A DNA stretch of 50,152 nucleotides, taken from Nemertoderma westbladi (taxonomy: Eukaryota > Xenacoelomorpha > Nemertodermatida > Nemertodermatidae). Made by a program: the position numbers and the translations under genes. Positions 21,316-32,480 of the stretch are shown here, one piece after another. A model generated the notes under the pieces. The model was not told the origin of the DNA. It did no database searches and saw nothing but the letters and a program-made list of their open reading frames with translations. The stretch's first letter is position 1, and each line of letters begins with the position of its first letter. The stretch is from contig JAUCBJ010007318.1 in assembly GCA_032718475.1 (NCBI GenBank), positions 1-50,152 of the forward strand, read 5' to 3'.

Positions 21316-22120
21316 ACCCTTTTAAGACTCACTGTGGGAGAGTGGCTGAGCCTATTAGCGCTACTGAAGAGTGCTCTGATGGCCGAAACGTGCGTATAGC
21401 ACTGGTTCAACCACCAGTGACGCGCTTTCTCATTTTTTCAATTTCTTAACAACTTATTTCAATATCACTTCTTAATCAATGAATTTAAATTAATTGACTC
21501 TGACTGTATAATTTCATTCTAGAAAAAATATTTATTAACATAGTATATTATATAGTTATTCTTTCATTTAATTCGTTATAATTCGAATAACACATATACA
21601 CAACATACACAGGTTGCATGAAGGAATCCAAACAATGGGTTTAATAGATGAACCACGCCTTGGGCAAACAAAGTTGTATATGAGGAACTTTTCACTAGAC
21701 AGAAGTTGGAACTAGCTCCTATCATGGTTGACTTGACTACTTGTTTGAAATTGAATTTTCAGAGAGGCCACCATTCAGAGACATCAAGAGAGAAGAACCG
21801 CTGGGTTTTGGAAAGGTTTTCTTCAGGACTTAGCATGTCATTATTATTTATTTCAATAAAATGAAGTATCGTATTCACTTGAATAAACGTCTGGCTGGGG
21901 TTGAAGTTTATAAATTACCCATAGGGGATAAACAAATATCCCTATTATATCCTATAGATAACTATTATAAATAAATTATTATAATCATCGATGTATGATT
22001 GGAAGAGAGGGTCAAGCTTGGTGCCATAACAACTAGATACAACTTGGGAAAAAGAACGAAAAGCAGCACATATGGAAAGAAGAGTTTCAATTGTCCCAAT
22101 TGCCTGGAGATCAACTTATT
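21316..22120. other. possible gypsy 3' region, otherwise nothing recognised
   Basis: Starts just after the integrase end. TGTGGGAGAGTGGCTGAG at about 21337 would be a reasonable LTR start, but without a second copy it cannot be confirmed. Confidence 0.3.
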
Positions 22121-22590
22121 TTAGAATCTTTCTGCTGGCATTAGCAGTAAATTATCCACAATGAAGAGCTCTCTTTCCACATTACAAGACTTTATCCACT
22201 TTACAGCATCGGGCCAAACATCTTTCACACCGGAATAAATGTGATTGACAGAACCAGTAAGGAGATGGAGCTCAGGTGGTGGTATGGTATCAATGATTAA
22301 CGTTGATTCATCGTCATCATTCATCGTAATGATGCACAACATTGTTGAAATTTTTACCATCTTTTCTAATACGTCCATAATCGAAATAATTCCAAAAGGG
22401 ACACCTATAAAGATTCCAATGTTCTATCTTCACCGTTGTTTTCTAACTCTGATTTATGAATGGAACACCAACAACAAGGGTGGCAGCAACCATGGACCAT
22501 TATTCCAAGAAGAATGTTACATAGTTTTAAGTCTGTAGCGAGTTTGAAACCTCTGTATAGCTTAATAAAATAAAGATTTAGCCACATGGA
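22121..22590 (-). pseudogene. fragment of a multicopy invertebrate protein family (HPCCWC type)
   Basis: Minus-strand reading gives KLCNILLGIM, then HPCCWCSIHKSELE and EDRTLESL*. In another phase follow IIDTIPPPELHLLTGSVNHI and WIKSCNVERE. I recall this motif order (HPC-WC, then PPPELHLL, then W--CN) from abundant uncharacterised proteins in aphid, hydra and mollusc genomes, probably transposon-encoded, but I know no function. There is one stop and one phase change within 470 bp. No ends of a host element were found. Confidence 0.55.
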
Positions 22591-23110
22591 TAGAACATTC
22601 TGATAATTCTCCTGTACGTTTGGGACAATGGAAATTATGAGAAGCTTCTTTACCCCTGAGTCAAGAAATGATTTACAGGTAATACCATCAGAATACTTAG
22701 CATGTTGGCTACTCTTATGTTGTGGACCTGGACAATCAGAAATGTCTAAAACTTACAACCAAAAGGCAAACCTTCAGAAATCCACCACCACCATCATTAC
22801 CAACCTTTACCATCATTATATCATCCTCACAGACAAACCCTCGATGGAGATTCATGGAGATTATGGACTCATGGAGATTAATTCTTGTATGTTAGTACAA
22901 ACTACGGTGTCTTGATAAATGGTATCCACTAAAGCTTTTTTTGTTTTATAACATACTTAAGACTTTTCAACTTTAAAGAAACGATCTACAGTATGGTCTC
23001 TCTCATATAGTTTTTGCCTTAAAGCTTTAAACCGACTTCAATGATATTTCGGAACCCCACAGCAGGTCTAATGTCAGATCCCTGTTGAAGAGTTGCATGA
23101 TTGCTTAAGC
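22591..23110. other. nothing recognised
   Basis: Short frames without motifs; no repeats noticed. Confidence 0.4.
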
Positions 23111-23299
23111 TTAACCCTTTCCCTACTAATCCACTACTTTCTGATATGCCCCTCAGAACCTACATTTTTTATAAAATTATCAATCATACAATTCACAATT
23201 TCTTGAAGTACACTTGGCAAATGGACAAAAATGTAAGTTGTAGTGAATCAAATATGGTCGAATGGTGGAAAAAATTGTATTTATTTATAATTAATTAAT

Positions 23300-23700
23300 T
23301 ATTTATAACTAATATTAGTTATAATAAAAAAGGTAATAATTTTCACTATTTATATAAAAATATATATCTTACTTAAAAATTATGAAATATGAAGTTGTAG
23401 ATAATTATTTGTACAGCAAAAAAAATTATAATTTATTAATAACTAATATTAGTTATAATTATTTAGGTAATAATTTTCGCTATTTAAGAAAAATATAGGA
23501 CCTATGGAAAAATCATGAAATTCAAAGTTGTAAGAAATTATCAAAGGATTTGAATGGCGAAAAAAATATACGTCATTTATAACTAATATTAGTTATAATT
23601 AATAAGGTAATAATTTTCGCTATTTAAGAAAAATATAGGTCCAATGAAAAGTTATGAAATTCAAAGTTGTAGAGAATCTTCGAAATAGTATATATAATAT
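23300..23700. repeat. three units of about 139 bp with AACTAATATTAGTT palindrome
   Basis: The palindrome TAACTAATATTAGTTA occurs near 23309, 23441 and 23579. Each is followed by GGTAATAATTTTC(G/A)CTATTTA, a TATAGG(A/T)CC-type string and ATGAAATTCAAAGTTGTA. Units 2 and 3 are closest. The array lies downstream of the piggyBac gene. Confidence 0.8.
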
Positions 23701-23799
23701 ATTTTTATTATATTCATTTATGATTACAAGGGTGAAACAGTTATAGTCTATACAGATACAATTCATTACAATCACTGATCTCTCTAACTAATAACTAAT

Positions 23800-24378
23800 C
23801 TACTTGTGAAACTTTGCAAAACATTTCACAATGCAAAGAGCTGGTGTTCCTGGGCATGATCTACATTCGTACCGCGAATCCTTTCGGATCTTGCCTTTAC
23901 AACAACATCTGGGAGATACAATTTGATGTAGTCATCTAGTTTATAATTGGCTGTAGATATTCCAACATTGTACCCGGGTGTTCCGGTAAAGTTCCTGATA
24001 GGAGCTACGTCAACAGTTCGGTCAGTTATTAGGTCCCATTCTTGGAGCTACGTCAACAGTACGGTCAGTTATTAGGTCCCATTCTTCGCTACGTCAACAG
24101 TACGGTCAGTTATTAGGTCCCATTCTTCACTTTCAGGTAGCATATATCTACTATCACTCTCATCGCTATCTATATCGTTATCATTTTCACCAACCTCATC
24201 CCCACTATCTGTAATGCTGCCTGAATCGCTCCAACTGTGTTCGCTATAATCCGAGTCATCTGCTCCACTGTCACTCCCTGCATCGTCATAGCCAAACCTC
24301 GTGGGAGCGTCTCGTTGCCTCCTAGGGTATTTACTGCTACAACCAGCTTCCTCATCCCCAGGATGTTCATGCTCCATA
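23800..24378 (-). pseudogene. piggyBac transposase with N-terminus joined to C-terminus
   Basis: From the ATG at 24378 an acidic N-terminus (repeated D/S/E) leads into WDLITDRTVDVA. After a frame-breaking triplication of a 38-50 bp segment it resumes as IRNFTGTPGYNVGI and YKLDDYIKLYLPD, the start of the DDE_Tnp_1_7 domain. It then jumps to SRYECRSCPGTPALCIVKCF and AKFHK followed by TAG at 23802-23800, which is the C-terminal Cys-rich zinc-binding domain. All catalytic Asp motifs are missing. Loss of the middle with both termini kept is typical of non-autonomous piggyBac derivatives. The element may have been mobilised in trans by a full-length relative. Confidence 0.75.
24000..24128. repeat. 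triplicated segment within the piggyBac gene
   Basis: TACGTCAACAGTACGGTCAG plus TTATTAGGTCCCATTCTT occurs three times (starting near 24005, 24049 and 24090). The units are separated by slightly different linkers, so the spacing is not a multiple of three and the reading frame is lost. Confidence 0.85.
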
Positions 24379-24540
24379 ATTACACATAATATATACACTA
24401 TACAGCCATTACTGGTACCGGTATATGGTACCATCTACTCTACATCAAGTACTGTACCAAAATGTATCTAGGCTAGGCCTAAGCCTAAACTGTATCATGC
24501 AAGTTAGGCATTACAATATTAGGAGCAAGTTACTTGCATG

Positions 24541-24718
24541 AACTCCCTATAGTATTACTCCCACTGACTCCCTACATTCTGATATTACTCCCACTGACTC
24601 CCTATATTACTCCCACTGACTCCCTATATTACTCCCACTGACTCCCTTCCCTATATTACTCCCACTGACTCCCTATATTACTCCCACTGACTCTCTCTAT
24701 ATTACTCCCACTGACTAC
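24541..24718. repeat. satellite, unit about 22-24 bp
   Basis: ATTACTCCCACTGACTCCCT repeats about eight times with small length changes. It lies upstream of the piggyBac ATG. Confidence 0.9.
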
Positions 24719-25073
24719 TTATTGGACTTACTTCCACTATTACTCATAATCGCGTATTCCAGGTCCTGTTCCAGTGACTATAAAAGTAAATACCAATTTC
24801 AGTACAGCAGTATTTAGAAATAATTACACTTCAATCAATAGGCCGCCCTACTAAACTGCTCTCTAAGCTATTCGAATTTCCCTCTCCAAATTATTTCTGA
24901 CTAAGATTGTTTTAATATAGGTAGGCAATACTGCTCTAAAATTGAACCCTTCATGCCCTCTATAACCTGACTTAAAATCAAGCCTATGGCATGCTGTATG
25001 GCCATGACGTTTATAAACGTCATTAGGGCAGTGTGATGACGTTTATATACGTCATTAGAAGCCAAGGGGTTAA

Positions 25074-25643
25074 TAATGATGTATAAATCTCTTTGGCATA
25101 TTGTTGTAATACAATGTGACAAGAACCACATATTGAAGTTGGAAGGCGCTCATCATTTGAATTTTATCCAGTAATACAATGTTCACGAATTGCAATATCG
25201 AGGGCTGGAGTAATCTTACGTATGTATGTCCTTGGCCTTATTAAATCATAATAAACAAATGCAAGCTCTATAGTCGTCGTGGGTTCGAGCCTTATTAGAC
25301 ATATTGCACTTTTTAAAACAAGAAAATATTTATAATGTATAGATGTATACTGATCTAGACAATTAGACGCCAATAAATGTCAATGTAAGTAGTGTAACCA
25401 GTACCTGTACTGCCTGACAGCCTGACACCATTAAATGCCAGCTGATGATGTTCTAGAATATAATTAAACATTGTGTTTCCATGACAACGTTTATAACATT
25501 ATCTGGCAGCTATTAATGTAGGCAGTGTAGAAAGGCATAGCTTTTAGTGTGTCACAGAGAGTCAGAAAATTTATATTTATTCAGTATAATATTAATTGTT
25601 AAGGGTAATTGTTCAGTATAATTTCTATGTGAAAAATTCACAG
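25074..25643. other. nothing recognised
   Basis: Right flank of the piggyBac element. A GGGTTCGAGCC string near 25270 resembles a pol III B box but no A box accompanies it. Confidence 0.4.
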
Positions 25644-25969
25644 CATTGAGCACACATACGAAAAATAGCATTTAAATTGATTTTGTGACATTATAAGTGC
25701 TTCCACTGTACTCAGCGCCCTCGAAAATGCCCGAAAATAAAAATTTTCGAAAGTTTAAAACACATTCCAACATTTCGCAAAATCTAGCTACTTGAAAATT
25801 TATCATCATTGAGCACCCACATGAAAAATAACATTTATTTGAATTTTGTGATATTTTAATTGCTTCCAATGTACTCAGCACCATCGAAAACCTAGAAAAA
25901 CCAAAACTTTAGAAAGTTTGCATTGGTAATTAACGATTAAAAAAAATCACTACTTGTAAATTTTCATAA
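25644..25969. repeat. tandem duplication, unit 163 bp
   Basis: CATTGAGCAC at 25644 and at 25807 each begin a unit containing GAAAAATA-CATTT, GAATTTTGTGA-ATT and CCA-TGTACTCAGC. The two units differ at many positions. Confidence 0.8.
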
Positions 25970-26049
25970 AAAGGTGAAAAATAGCGATTAAAAAAAACCC
26001 TCGATGAAAGATTGTAAAATTTGGATATTTATTAATCTATTAATGCTTA

Positions 26050-26100
26050 TTATCAAATTCTGCAATTAGTTTTAGAAGATAATTTTTTTGGTGACTGACA
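26050..26100 (+). repeat. 52-bp dispersed repeat, copy 2
   Basis: Matches 21265-21315 except for a few bases in the middle (AGTTTTAGAAGAT versus AGTTTTAGTGGAT). Confidence 0.75.
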
Positions 26101-26286
26101 CTAATATTTCTATTTAATCCACTTCTATTGAACAGGCAGTCTTTAGATGAATATCCTATCTCTAACTTGTGTTGAGAAACACAAGTATGTTTCAAGTCGT
26201 GTGATGGTGAAGTGCGTTCTGAGCAACAAGGCTGCTATTGGCCAAGTTAAACGCTGTTGTACTTACCAAATGTTACTACTACCACT

Positions 26287-27363
26287 CTTAGGATCGGCAT
26301 GCTGCATTTTTAAGAATGCTGTGCCAGCTTGTCGACAAAATTGCACCGCCACAACTCCATATCACCCATGACATTTGCTAGATCATCCGCATCGTCAAGG
26401 CCAGTGTCCTTTAAGATGCGTCTCAAGAAAGTCATAGGCTGTCCACCATGCTTATTCACTCCATGAGGCTGCCAAAGTATAAGATTATGCACTGGCTGGT
26501 CCTCATGACGAAAGCAATGTCCTGCAAAGTGGAGGCGATTTTGTTCTAGTGTCAAGCTTGGGAGAACCAATGAGACACCTCCAATGTTATATAGTGTCTG
26601 GTTGGGGATGTGTGCATTGTACTTGACACAATGAACCCGGCGTAGCATTCTTGTAAATGTGCCATCCAGAGATTTGGTGTCCTCTGCAGTTAGAGCCCAG
26701 CATGGACTCCCATAGAGGAGTACTGGAACTACTGCTGCTCTAAATAATCGGACCTTAAGTTTCCAATTAATTCTCGGTGACTTCCAAATCGTGGAGAGCC
26801 TATTCAAGGCTGCCCATGCCTTTCCCTTACGTATTCGAAGGTCCTCACCTGACTTCCGGATCCATGATCCCAGGTAACAGAAGTTGTCCACATGCTCAAG
26901 CATACCATCCTTTGAGCTTATGCTCATCCGATCAGAGACTTGCTGAGGACTTTCAAAGTGAACTGTCAAAATTTTGGTCTTTCTGGAATTAATAAAAAGA
27001 CCAACACTAGAAGCAGCCTGTTCTAATGAGCTGAGGAGCCGTTGGGCTCCCTCTAGTGATTCTGAGAGTACTCATAAGTCATCAGCAAAGTCTAGATCAG
27101 TTAGGTACTTGGCAGGATTTCCTCGACTTCTGGAGCCAGTAGGTGGAGTTATCATTACCCCATCATCATTATGATGATCTAAGGATACGCGTAGAACATA
27201 GTCAACCACAATTATGAACAAGAATGGTTCAAGTGTGTCTCCCTGGAGGACCCCCCATAACACTTCAAATGGTTCTGTGTCACCATCAACAGTAGACACA
27301 AATGTTGTCGAACCATCGTATACTGATCTGATTGCTGCAATAATTTCATCAGGAATCCCATAT
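26287..27363 (-). pseudogene. RTE-like LINE, 5'-truncated copy (RT palm to 3' end)
   Basis: Minus-strand reading covers the RT from GIPDEIIAAIRSVY, through GVLQGDTLEPFLFIIVVDYV and LTDLDFADDL (the catalytic FADD box), then NSRKTKILTV, the thumb-like RKSGEDLRIRKGKAWAALNR and LLYGSPCWALT, and ends near the common LINE tail. This copy keeps the segment LEHVDNFCYLGSW that the two other long copies have lost. The phase changes near 26970. A TGA (TTATGAGT on the plus strand) replaces one codon just after the FADD box. It is truncated at 27363, where the other copies read CATATAATGAAAG. The 3' end has a TAG/TAGTAG-like tail. It lies immediately left of the BEL integrase fragment. Confidence 0.85.
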
Positions 27364-27417
27364 TACTTGAGACATATTTAACAACAAACGAGTTAAAACG
27401 AGCCCATTTTTTGTTCA

Positions 27418-27608
27418 TAAAGGAATTTCAGAGCAAGCATTATTCCAATGAAATTAACCACTTACTTAATCCTAAAGAATTTAAACATACCAATGGTTAA
27501 ACAATTGAATTTGTTTCTAGATTCTGAAGGGGTTTTACGTACAAAAGGAAGAGTACAAACTCCATTAGTCCCATGGCACACAAAAAATCACATAATATTA
27601 CCTTCATC
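27418..27608 (+). pseudogene. BEL/Pao Pol fragment just before the integrase zinc-binding domain
   Basis: One phase gives EFQSKHYSNEINHLLNPKEF, then a stop. The next phase gives QLNLFLDSEGVLRTKGRVQT and NHIILPS, the segment that precedes the integrase H2C2 domain in BEL/Pao Pol. It is cut at about 27608 by the inserted element and resumes at 30533 with DHITELIIIESHAQVMHA. Confidence 0.75.
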
Positions 27609-30532
27609 ATAGTCAAGTAGACAGTGGTGACCACCGTTCAAATTGGGTATGACTGCAATTTTTTTTCCTGAAAGTGTTCACTTGTATAAGACATTTGAAA
27701 TTATGTTATATTTAACACAGTTAGCATTGAGCATTTTTTTCTAGAACAATATTTAACATAACTACAGATGTTTTGTATAGCAACAAGGTTAAATTAACAC
27801 GAAGAGCTATTTAATTGACCTAGGGAGACAATGTGCAATATAAATAACGAAAAACTAAGCTTGAAAATATAGAAATATAAGGAATAAGCATTATAGTTGC
27901 AATAATGGGTTACAAATTTTGTAATACATACATAGCGCGGTGTGCACATTTTTGGAGCACATCATTGAGGCTAATTAATGCACCGACATACCTCTCTGTC
28001 CTCAGTATTACCTGATGCCATATCAGCTCGATAATACACTCAAGACAGGTATCCTCAAGAAGCCGCGGAAGTATGAGTTTGAATGTAAGTTCAAAGCTAT
28101 CCATATATTATCCATATAATGTAGCCAACATTATATGAATGTAATGGCGCTGCTACTACTACTAAAACTTCTTGGTCGAGCGTGCTCGAACATTATGGCG
28201 CTGCATGATGAGCTTCTGCACAGATTTATTCCCTGAAATAACTGGACCGTTGATGCATATTTCCTGAATTCGGTGACATAACTTTACATTTACTGTAAAT
28301 AGTTTATTTATGATATTTGATTTATTTTTGATATTATATTAATTTACAAATTATGACACTCATTGTTCGCACACTTTGCAATACAAATTACAAGGAACCT
28401 TTAGAGCCTGGCAACTACATCTTGCAGTAGAACAAGGTCTTTGAGAATTGCATCTACAGGATGCTACTGTATTTGTAATATAGTCTCTGGAGCCATTACT
28501 GGTTCACCTGGATCTGGTTGAAGTTTGTTATCGGCCAACAACATCCAACCAAGGTTTGTTGGTTCTGGTGGTGGCTGAATAATGTCCCCAGCAGCTCTCC
28601 ATAACAATTATAACTGCAATCTCGCAATCTGTTGGAGGTAAACTTCGTATCTGAAATAAATAAGAAATTATAATTTTATTTTGTGCATGATATTTCGCAA
28701 AGCTAGGTTAGCTTGCAGGAATTTGATGTACAGTAGTGCGAGTATATGCAAAATAAAAATAGTCACAATACGAGTTCCTGTTTGTACACTAATAACGGTT
28801 GATCACCCATTAAAGTCATAACATAATAATTGTCGTACCTTTGGAGGATGTTTGGTTGTAGTAAACATTTTATATCGTATCTCATTCAATGATTTGGACG
28901 CCCCTTCGTCTACAGATCGATATAGGTTTAAGAGAAATACATTGCCAGCTTTTAACCAATCATCTTCATTGGCAAAGGGGTCAGTAAACGCGGTCAATGT
29001 GCTATTCATGGAAGGGAACAAATATATAGCTGTCTTCTTTCCTTTACGGAGGGGAAATGAAATCGTCATATGGTTTAGCACTCCCTTCACTTGATAGCTG
29101 TGTGAACTCTAAAGCTGTAGCGTGCGTTTCTCGACATCCATTTGGTGTATAAACTTGTAAATCAAAATCATCACATCACACACTAATTATAGTTGGACTA
29201 TCATTGAATATATCTTTTATTAAACAGAATTCACATTCACTAGAATAATTTTTTGCGAAATCTTTTATCACTTCATCATAACTAGCAATGTATCCACTCG
29301 AGTGTAAAATATCAATAAGTTTCCTGGATCCAAACTGGAAGTGTAGCTTTATAGCCAAACCAAGCGTGGTCTGATCATACGATTTACTGACTTGTGATTG
29401 TATTGATTGAGCGAGACATATACTCTCCCTGGACAATTCACCACCCGACACTACTAAGTTTGAAACGAATTCCAATAATGTTGGGCTTGTGAATTGAAGA
29501 GCACTTTCCTTTGATAAATTTCTCAACCTGTAAGAAGTTTTAGTGTCCATATTTTCCTTAAGTTTGTAACCTCAGTACAAATACGGCATGTAATGGCGAT
29601 GTCATTTCTCTCCCTCGTCATCACTGGTCACCAGTTTTATAGCACAGTAATAATAATATTAGCGCAAATTAGAAAAAAGCCATTAATAATAATTTAGAAG
29701 AATTTTAAAAGAATTAATAAGCACAAAAATGGGTCTGGTGAAAAAAAAATGCCAGGGGATGCTGACAGGGCAAAGTAGTACCCACTTTTTAAACACTCCC
29801 TTCATATTAAATGGTGGCATAAAATAAGTAAAATACAATACCTGTAAAAGTGACGTAACAACTTCGATGATATCGGGCTCCCAAAATTTAAATCACCAAG
29901 CTCACCATCTTCCAAATCCAAACGAATCTTCACTTTCGCAGCCTATTCGTCGTATCTCAGCAATCTGGTTTCTCAAATAGCAATCAATTCCTTTCTAAGG
30001 TTGCTATCGCTGCATTTTATCACACGTTTCCAACGTTTAGGATTTTTGGGATCTATCGCCTTACATTCCTCCCCGCAGATAAGGCAATCTCTCTCAAAAT
30101 TAAATGGCACTATAGATCGCAATTTTTTAATTGTGTTAGTCGAAGCTAACAAGAAATACCCACTCCCACCCCTCTTTAAGGACCATTTCATTGCCTAATG
30201 TAACCTATTACATTACTGCTATGTTTGCATAATTTACTACATAAACATAATATTCTAGAATGTTTAATGTTGTTGCTAACACATTCTCTACATAGATTAA
30301 CATTTTTTCGGTAATTTTGTTATGATTTTACCCTCCTAACAAATGGCAATAAAAAAAATTGCTCAACCATTCCCAAAGTCTTTATAGCGAAAATGTATTA
30401 TTATAATGTGGAACAACATCATGAGCAAATAAAATTGCAGTCATACGCTGGAGAACGGTTCGTCAGTAAAATGTACCAAGCGTGCTGGAGAACGGTTCGT
30501 CAGTAAAATGTACCAAGCGTCTACTCGACTAT
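27609..30532 (-). mobile_element. 2.9-kb TIR-bounded element carrying an uncharacterised gene
   Basis: The left end ATAGTCAAGTAGACAG (27609) is the inverse of the right end GTCTACTCGACTAT (30532) with one mismatch in the first 14 bases. Further in, ACCGTTC and GTATGACTGCAATTTT also recur in inverse order. Outside both ends the BEL/Pao Pol reading frame continues, so this is an insertion into that gene. Near the right end a 37-bp unit (GCTGGAGAACGGTTCGTCAG...) is duplicated at about 30447-30521. About 135 bp of the same end is found again at 46305-46440. No clear target duplication could be assigned. The superfamily is unknown to me. Confidence 0.7.
28370..30191 (-). pseudogene. multicopy invertebrate gene with C-terminal CXC-type cysteine tail, broken
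   Basis: In minus-strand order: VPFNFERDCLICGEEC (a CxxC-type finger, near 30100), AAKVKIRLDLEDGELGDL (about 29930), a 124-codon frame with TLGLAIKLHFQFGSRKLIDI and GYIASYDEVIKDF (29550-29176), then VYTPNGCRETHATALEF, then LNEIRYKMFTTTKHPPKVRQ (about 28850), LGWMLLADNKLQPDPGEPV, and finally CRCNSQRPCSTARCSC followed by a C..C tail ending in TGA near 28370. I recall this whole order from abundant uncharacterised proteins in molluscs, cnidarians and insects. The pieces lie in different phases; at least one break (CAGGTATTG near 29840) could be an intron donor. Its place inside a TIR element suggests that it is the element's own gene. Confidence 0.6.
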
Positions 30533-31820
30533 CAGACCATATCACAGAGTTAATTATTATAGAATCCCATGCACAAGTCATGCATGCATTCAAGGGTAAG
30601 GGATACTTTAGTCCAGTTGCGTGAAAGTTTCTGGATTCGGCGTGCCAGACAACTCATTAAGCGAGTAATACGTACTTGTGTTATATGTAAACGGGACAAG
30701 GGAAACCTTATATAGCGCCAGAAAGCAGTCCACTGCCCATAGAAAGAGTAGATTCCAAACTCATTCCTTTTAATCATGTAGGAATCGATTTTTGTGGACC
30801 GCTAAATGCAGTCCAGACATTAAGTGATCCTACAGGTACAGCCATAAAAGTATGGGTGTGTCTGTTCACATGCGCAGTTGATTTTCCGTCATCGCTTCAT
30901 CATCTAACAGTTCTATCATATCATCACGCCGTACATTTAGAACTGGTAACAAACCAGAGCGTACCAACATTTTTGAACACATTTCGTCGCTTCATCGGTC
31001 GACGTGGTATTCCTTCAATCATTTTCAGCGACAATGCGAAAACATTTAAACGCTCAACAAAAGAATTGGAAATTTATAAGAAATTTCTCAATTCTAAAGC
31101 AGTAAAACAAGAGTTTGGAAATTTACTCATCGATAATTTAATATTGAACGATTTCCAGCCACTTATGGGTTTATAGAGAGATGTGTTGGAATTGTGAAGG
31201 GTGGGATAAGGAAATTATTGGGAAGGGCTACGGTTACTGTAGAAGAACTCAAAACTATACTTATATCATGCGAGCAGTCACAAACAGTCGTCCATTGACA
31301 TTCGTATCCAATAACAACGATGAAAATTTTAATATATTGACACCAAGTCATTTCCTTATAGGCCATAGACTGTGTACCCTATCATCACCAAATGTTAGAT
31401 CAACTAACTTAGAATTGACACGAGCTAATATATTAAATAGGGTTCGATACCAGGAAATAGCATCCAATTACTATTGGCGAGTTTTCAATGAGGACTACAT
31501 TAGAGACTTGCGTGAACGTCATAAAACTCAGAAGACAGTTTCACCATCAGCGGTTGTTCCAGCTGTAGGAGATATTTGTTTACTGTTAGTATGATTCTAA
31601 ACTTCCGCGGTGTTTATGGAAATTATGCCTTGTACAGAGTTTAATTGTAAGCAGAGATAAGTTGATTCGCGCTATTAGAGTATCTGTAGCGCAAAGGGGG
31701 AGGGAAGCGAGATTATTGACAAGGCATATTAGTCATATTATTCCCTTAGAAATCAAATGCAATGAAATTCATAAGCCATTGCTAAATCAAGCACAACAAG
31801 CAGTTGGTAATGTAAAATAG
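30533..31820 (+). pseudogene. BEL/Pao integrase, C-terminal two thirds with breaks
   Basis: Domains in order: end of the H2C2 zinc-binding domain (RARQLIKRVIRTCVICKRDK, about 30640-30710); catalytic core with VGIDFCGPL (first Asp, about 30780), FIGRRGIPSIIFSDNAKTF (second Asp, about 31030) and a displaced GFIERCVGIVKGGIRKLLGR (the Glu, about 31170) in another phase; then NSRPLTFVSNNNDE, ILTPSHFLIGHRL, and the DUF5641-type tail VGDICLLL ... DSKLPRCLWKLCLV to a TAG at 31820. At least three phase changes occur, and a 48-bp segment is inserted between CAV and AVHLEL. It belongs with 27418-27608. It is not connected to the gag at 2-3409, which lies on the other strand. Confidence 0.85.
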
Positions 31821-32480
31821 TACAGATTATTAGAATATTTGCAAGTGTAAATTTGAATACATTATACTGTATATTGTATAATTTGCTTCTGACATTTATT
31901 TATAACAGGATGTACGAGCATTTATCACAGGAAATTTATTTTCTGTTAATTTAGAAAATTATTGGTTTGTACTGTAGAGTTATACTGTACTGTAGTTAAT
32001 TATCTTATGTAATTGAAAGAAGAATAATAATTATATTATGTCGAACTGGTGTTCCAACGAAACTGAAACTAACTCTTACTTATTAACTATTATATTTGTT
32101 ACCGGTACACACAAGGCGACCTTTACTAACAGGCCGTGCAGCCCAAAAAACTGCAGAATTAGCATAGGCCTAACATTTTGCAGTAGCAGAACAAGGCCAT
32201 GCAACACGCTGACACATCAGCTTTATTTTTGGATGTATAAGTTCTGGTGCTGAAGTAAATAGGTTTAATTATAATTAATCTTAATTGCTTAATTTTGTGT
32301 ATTTTAGCATTGTCCTCACGGTGCACTGTATTAATACTGCAATTCCTTAGATAGATTGCTATTTCCTGATTTCTATAGCCTAGGCCTACTGTATTTTGTA
32401 TTTGATAACTACGGTAAGCTAAATATTCTGGAATTTCCAATATTAATACAATACTATTAATACGAATAATACTGGTCGAT
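31821..32480. other. spacer, nothing recognised
   Basis: AT-rich sequence between the BEL remnant and the P-element relic. No TIR for the P element was identified. Confidence 0.4.

Larger units (their letters stand above)
23111..25073 (-). mobile_element. internally deleted piggyBac element between TTAA sites
   Basis: TTAA at 23111-23114 is followed by CCCTTTCCCTACTAATC, and AAGGGG at the right end precedes TTAA at 25070-25073. The inverse of the right end (CCCCTTGGCTTCTAATGAC) matches the left at roughly 14 of 20 positions, as expected for decayed piggyBac inverted repeats beginning CCC. Inside are a shortened piggyBac gene (23800-24378), a 139-bp repeat array and a 24-bp satellite. At about 1.96 kb it lacks most of the catalytic domain and is non-autonomous. 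The TTAA ends are plausible rather than proven. Confidence 0.6.

Noticed and set aside
21340-21430. Possible tRNA-like sequence (GTGGCTGAGCC ... CTGGTTCAACCACCAG)
   Set aside because: The T-loop would have eight bases, the A box is poor and no acceptor pairing is seen; it may instead be the start of a gypsy LTR.
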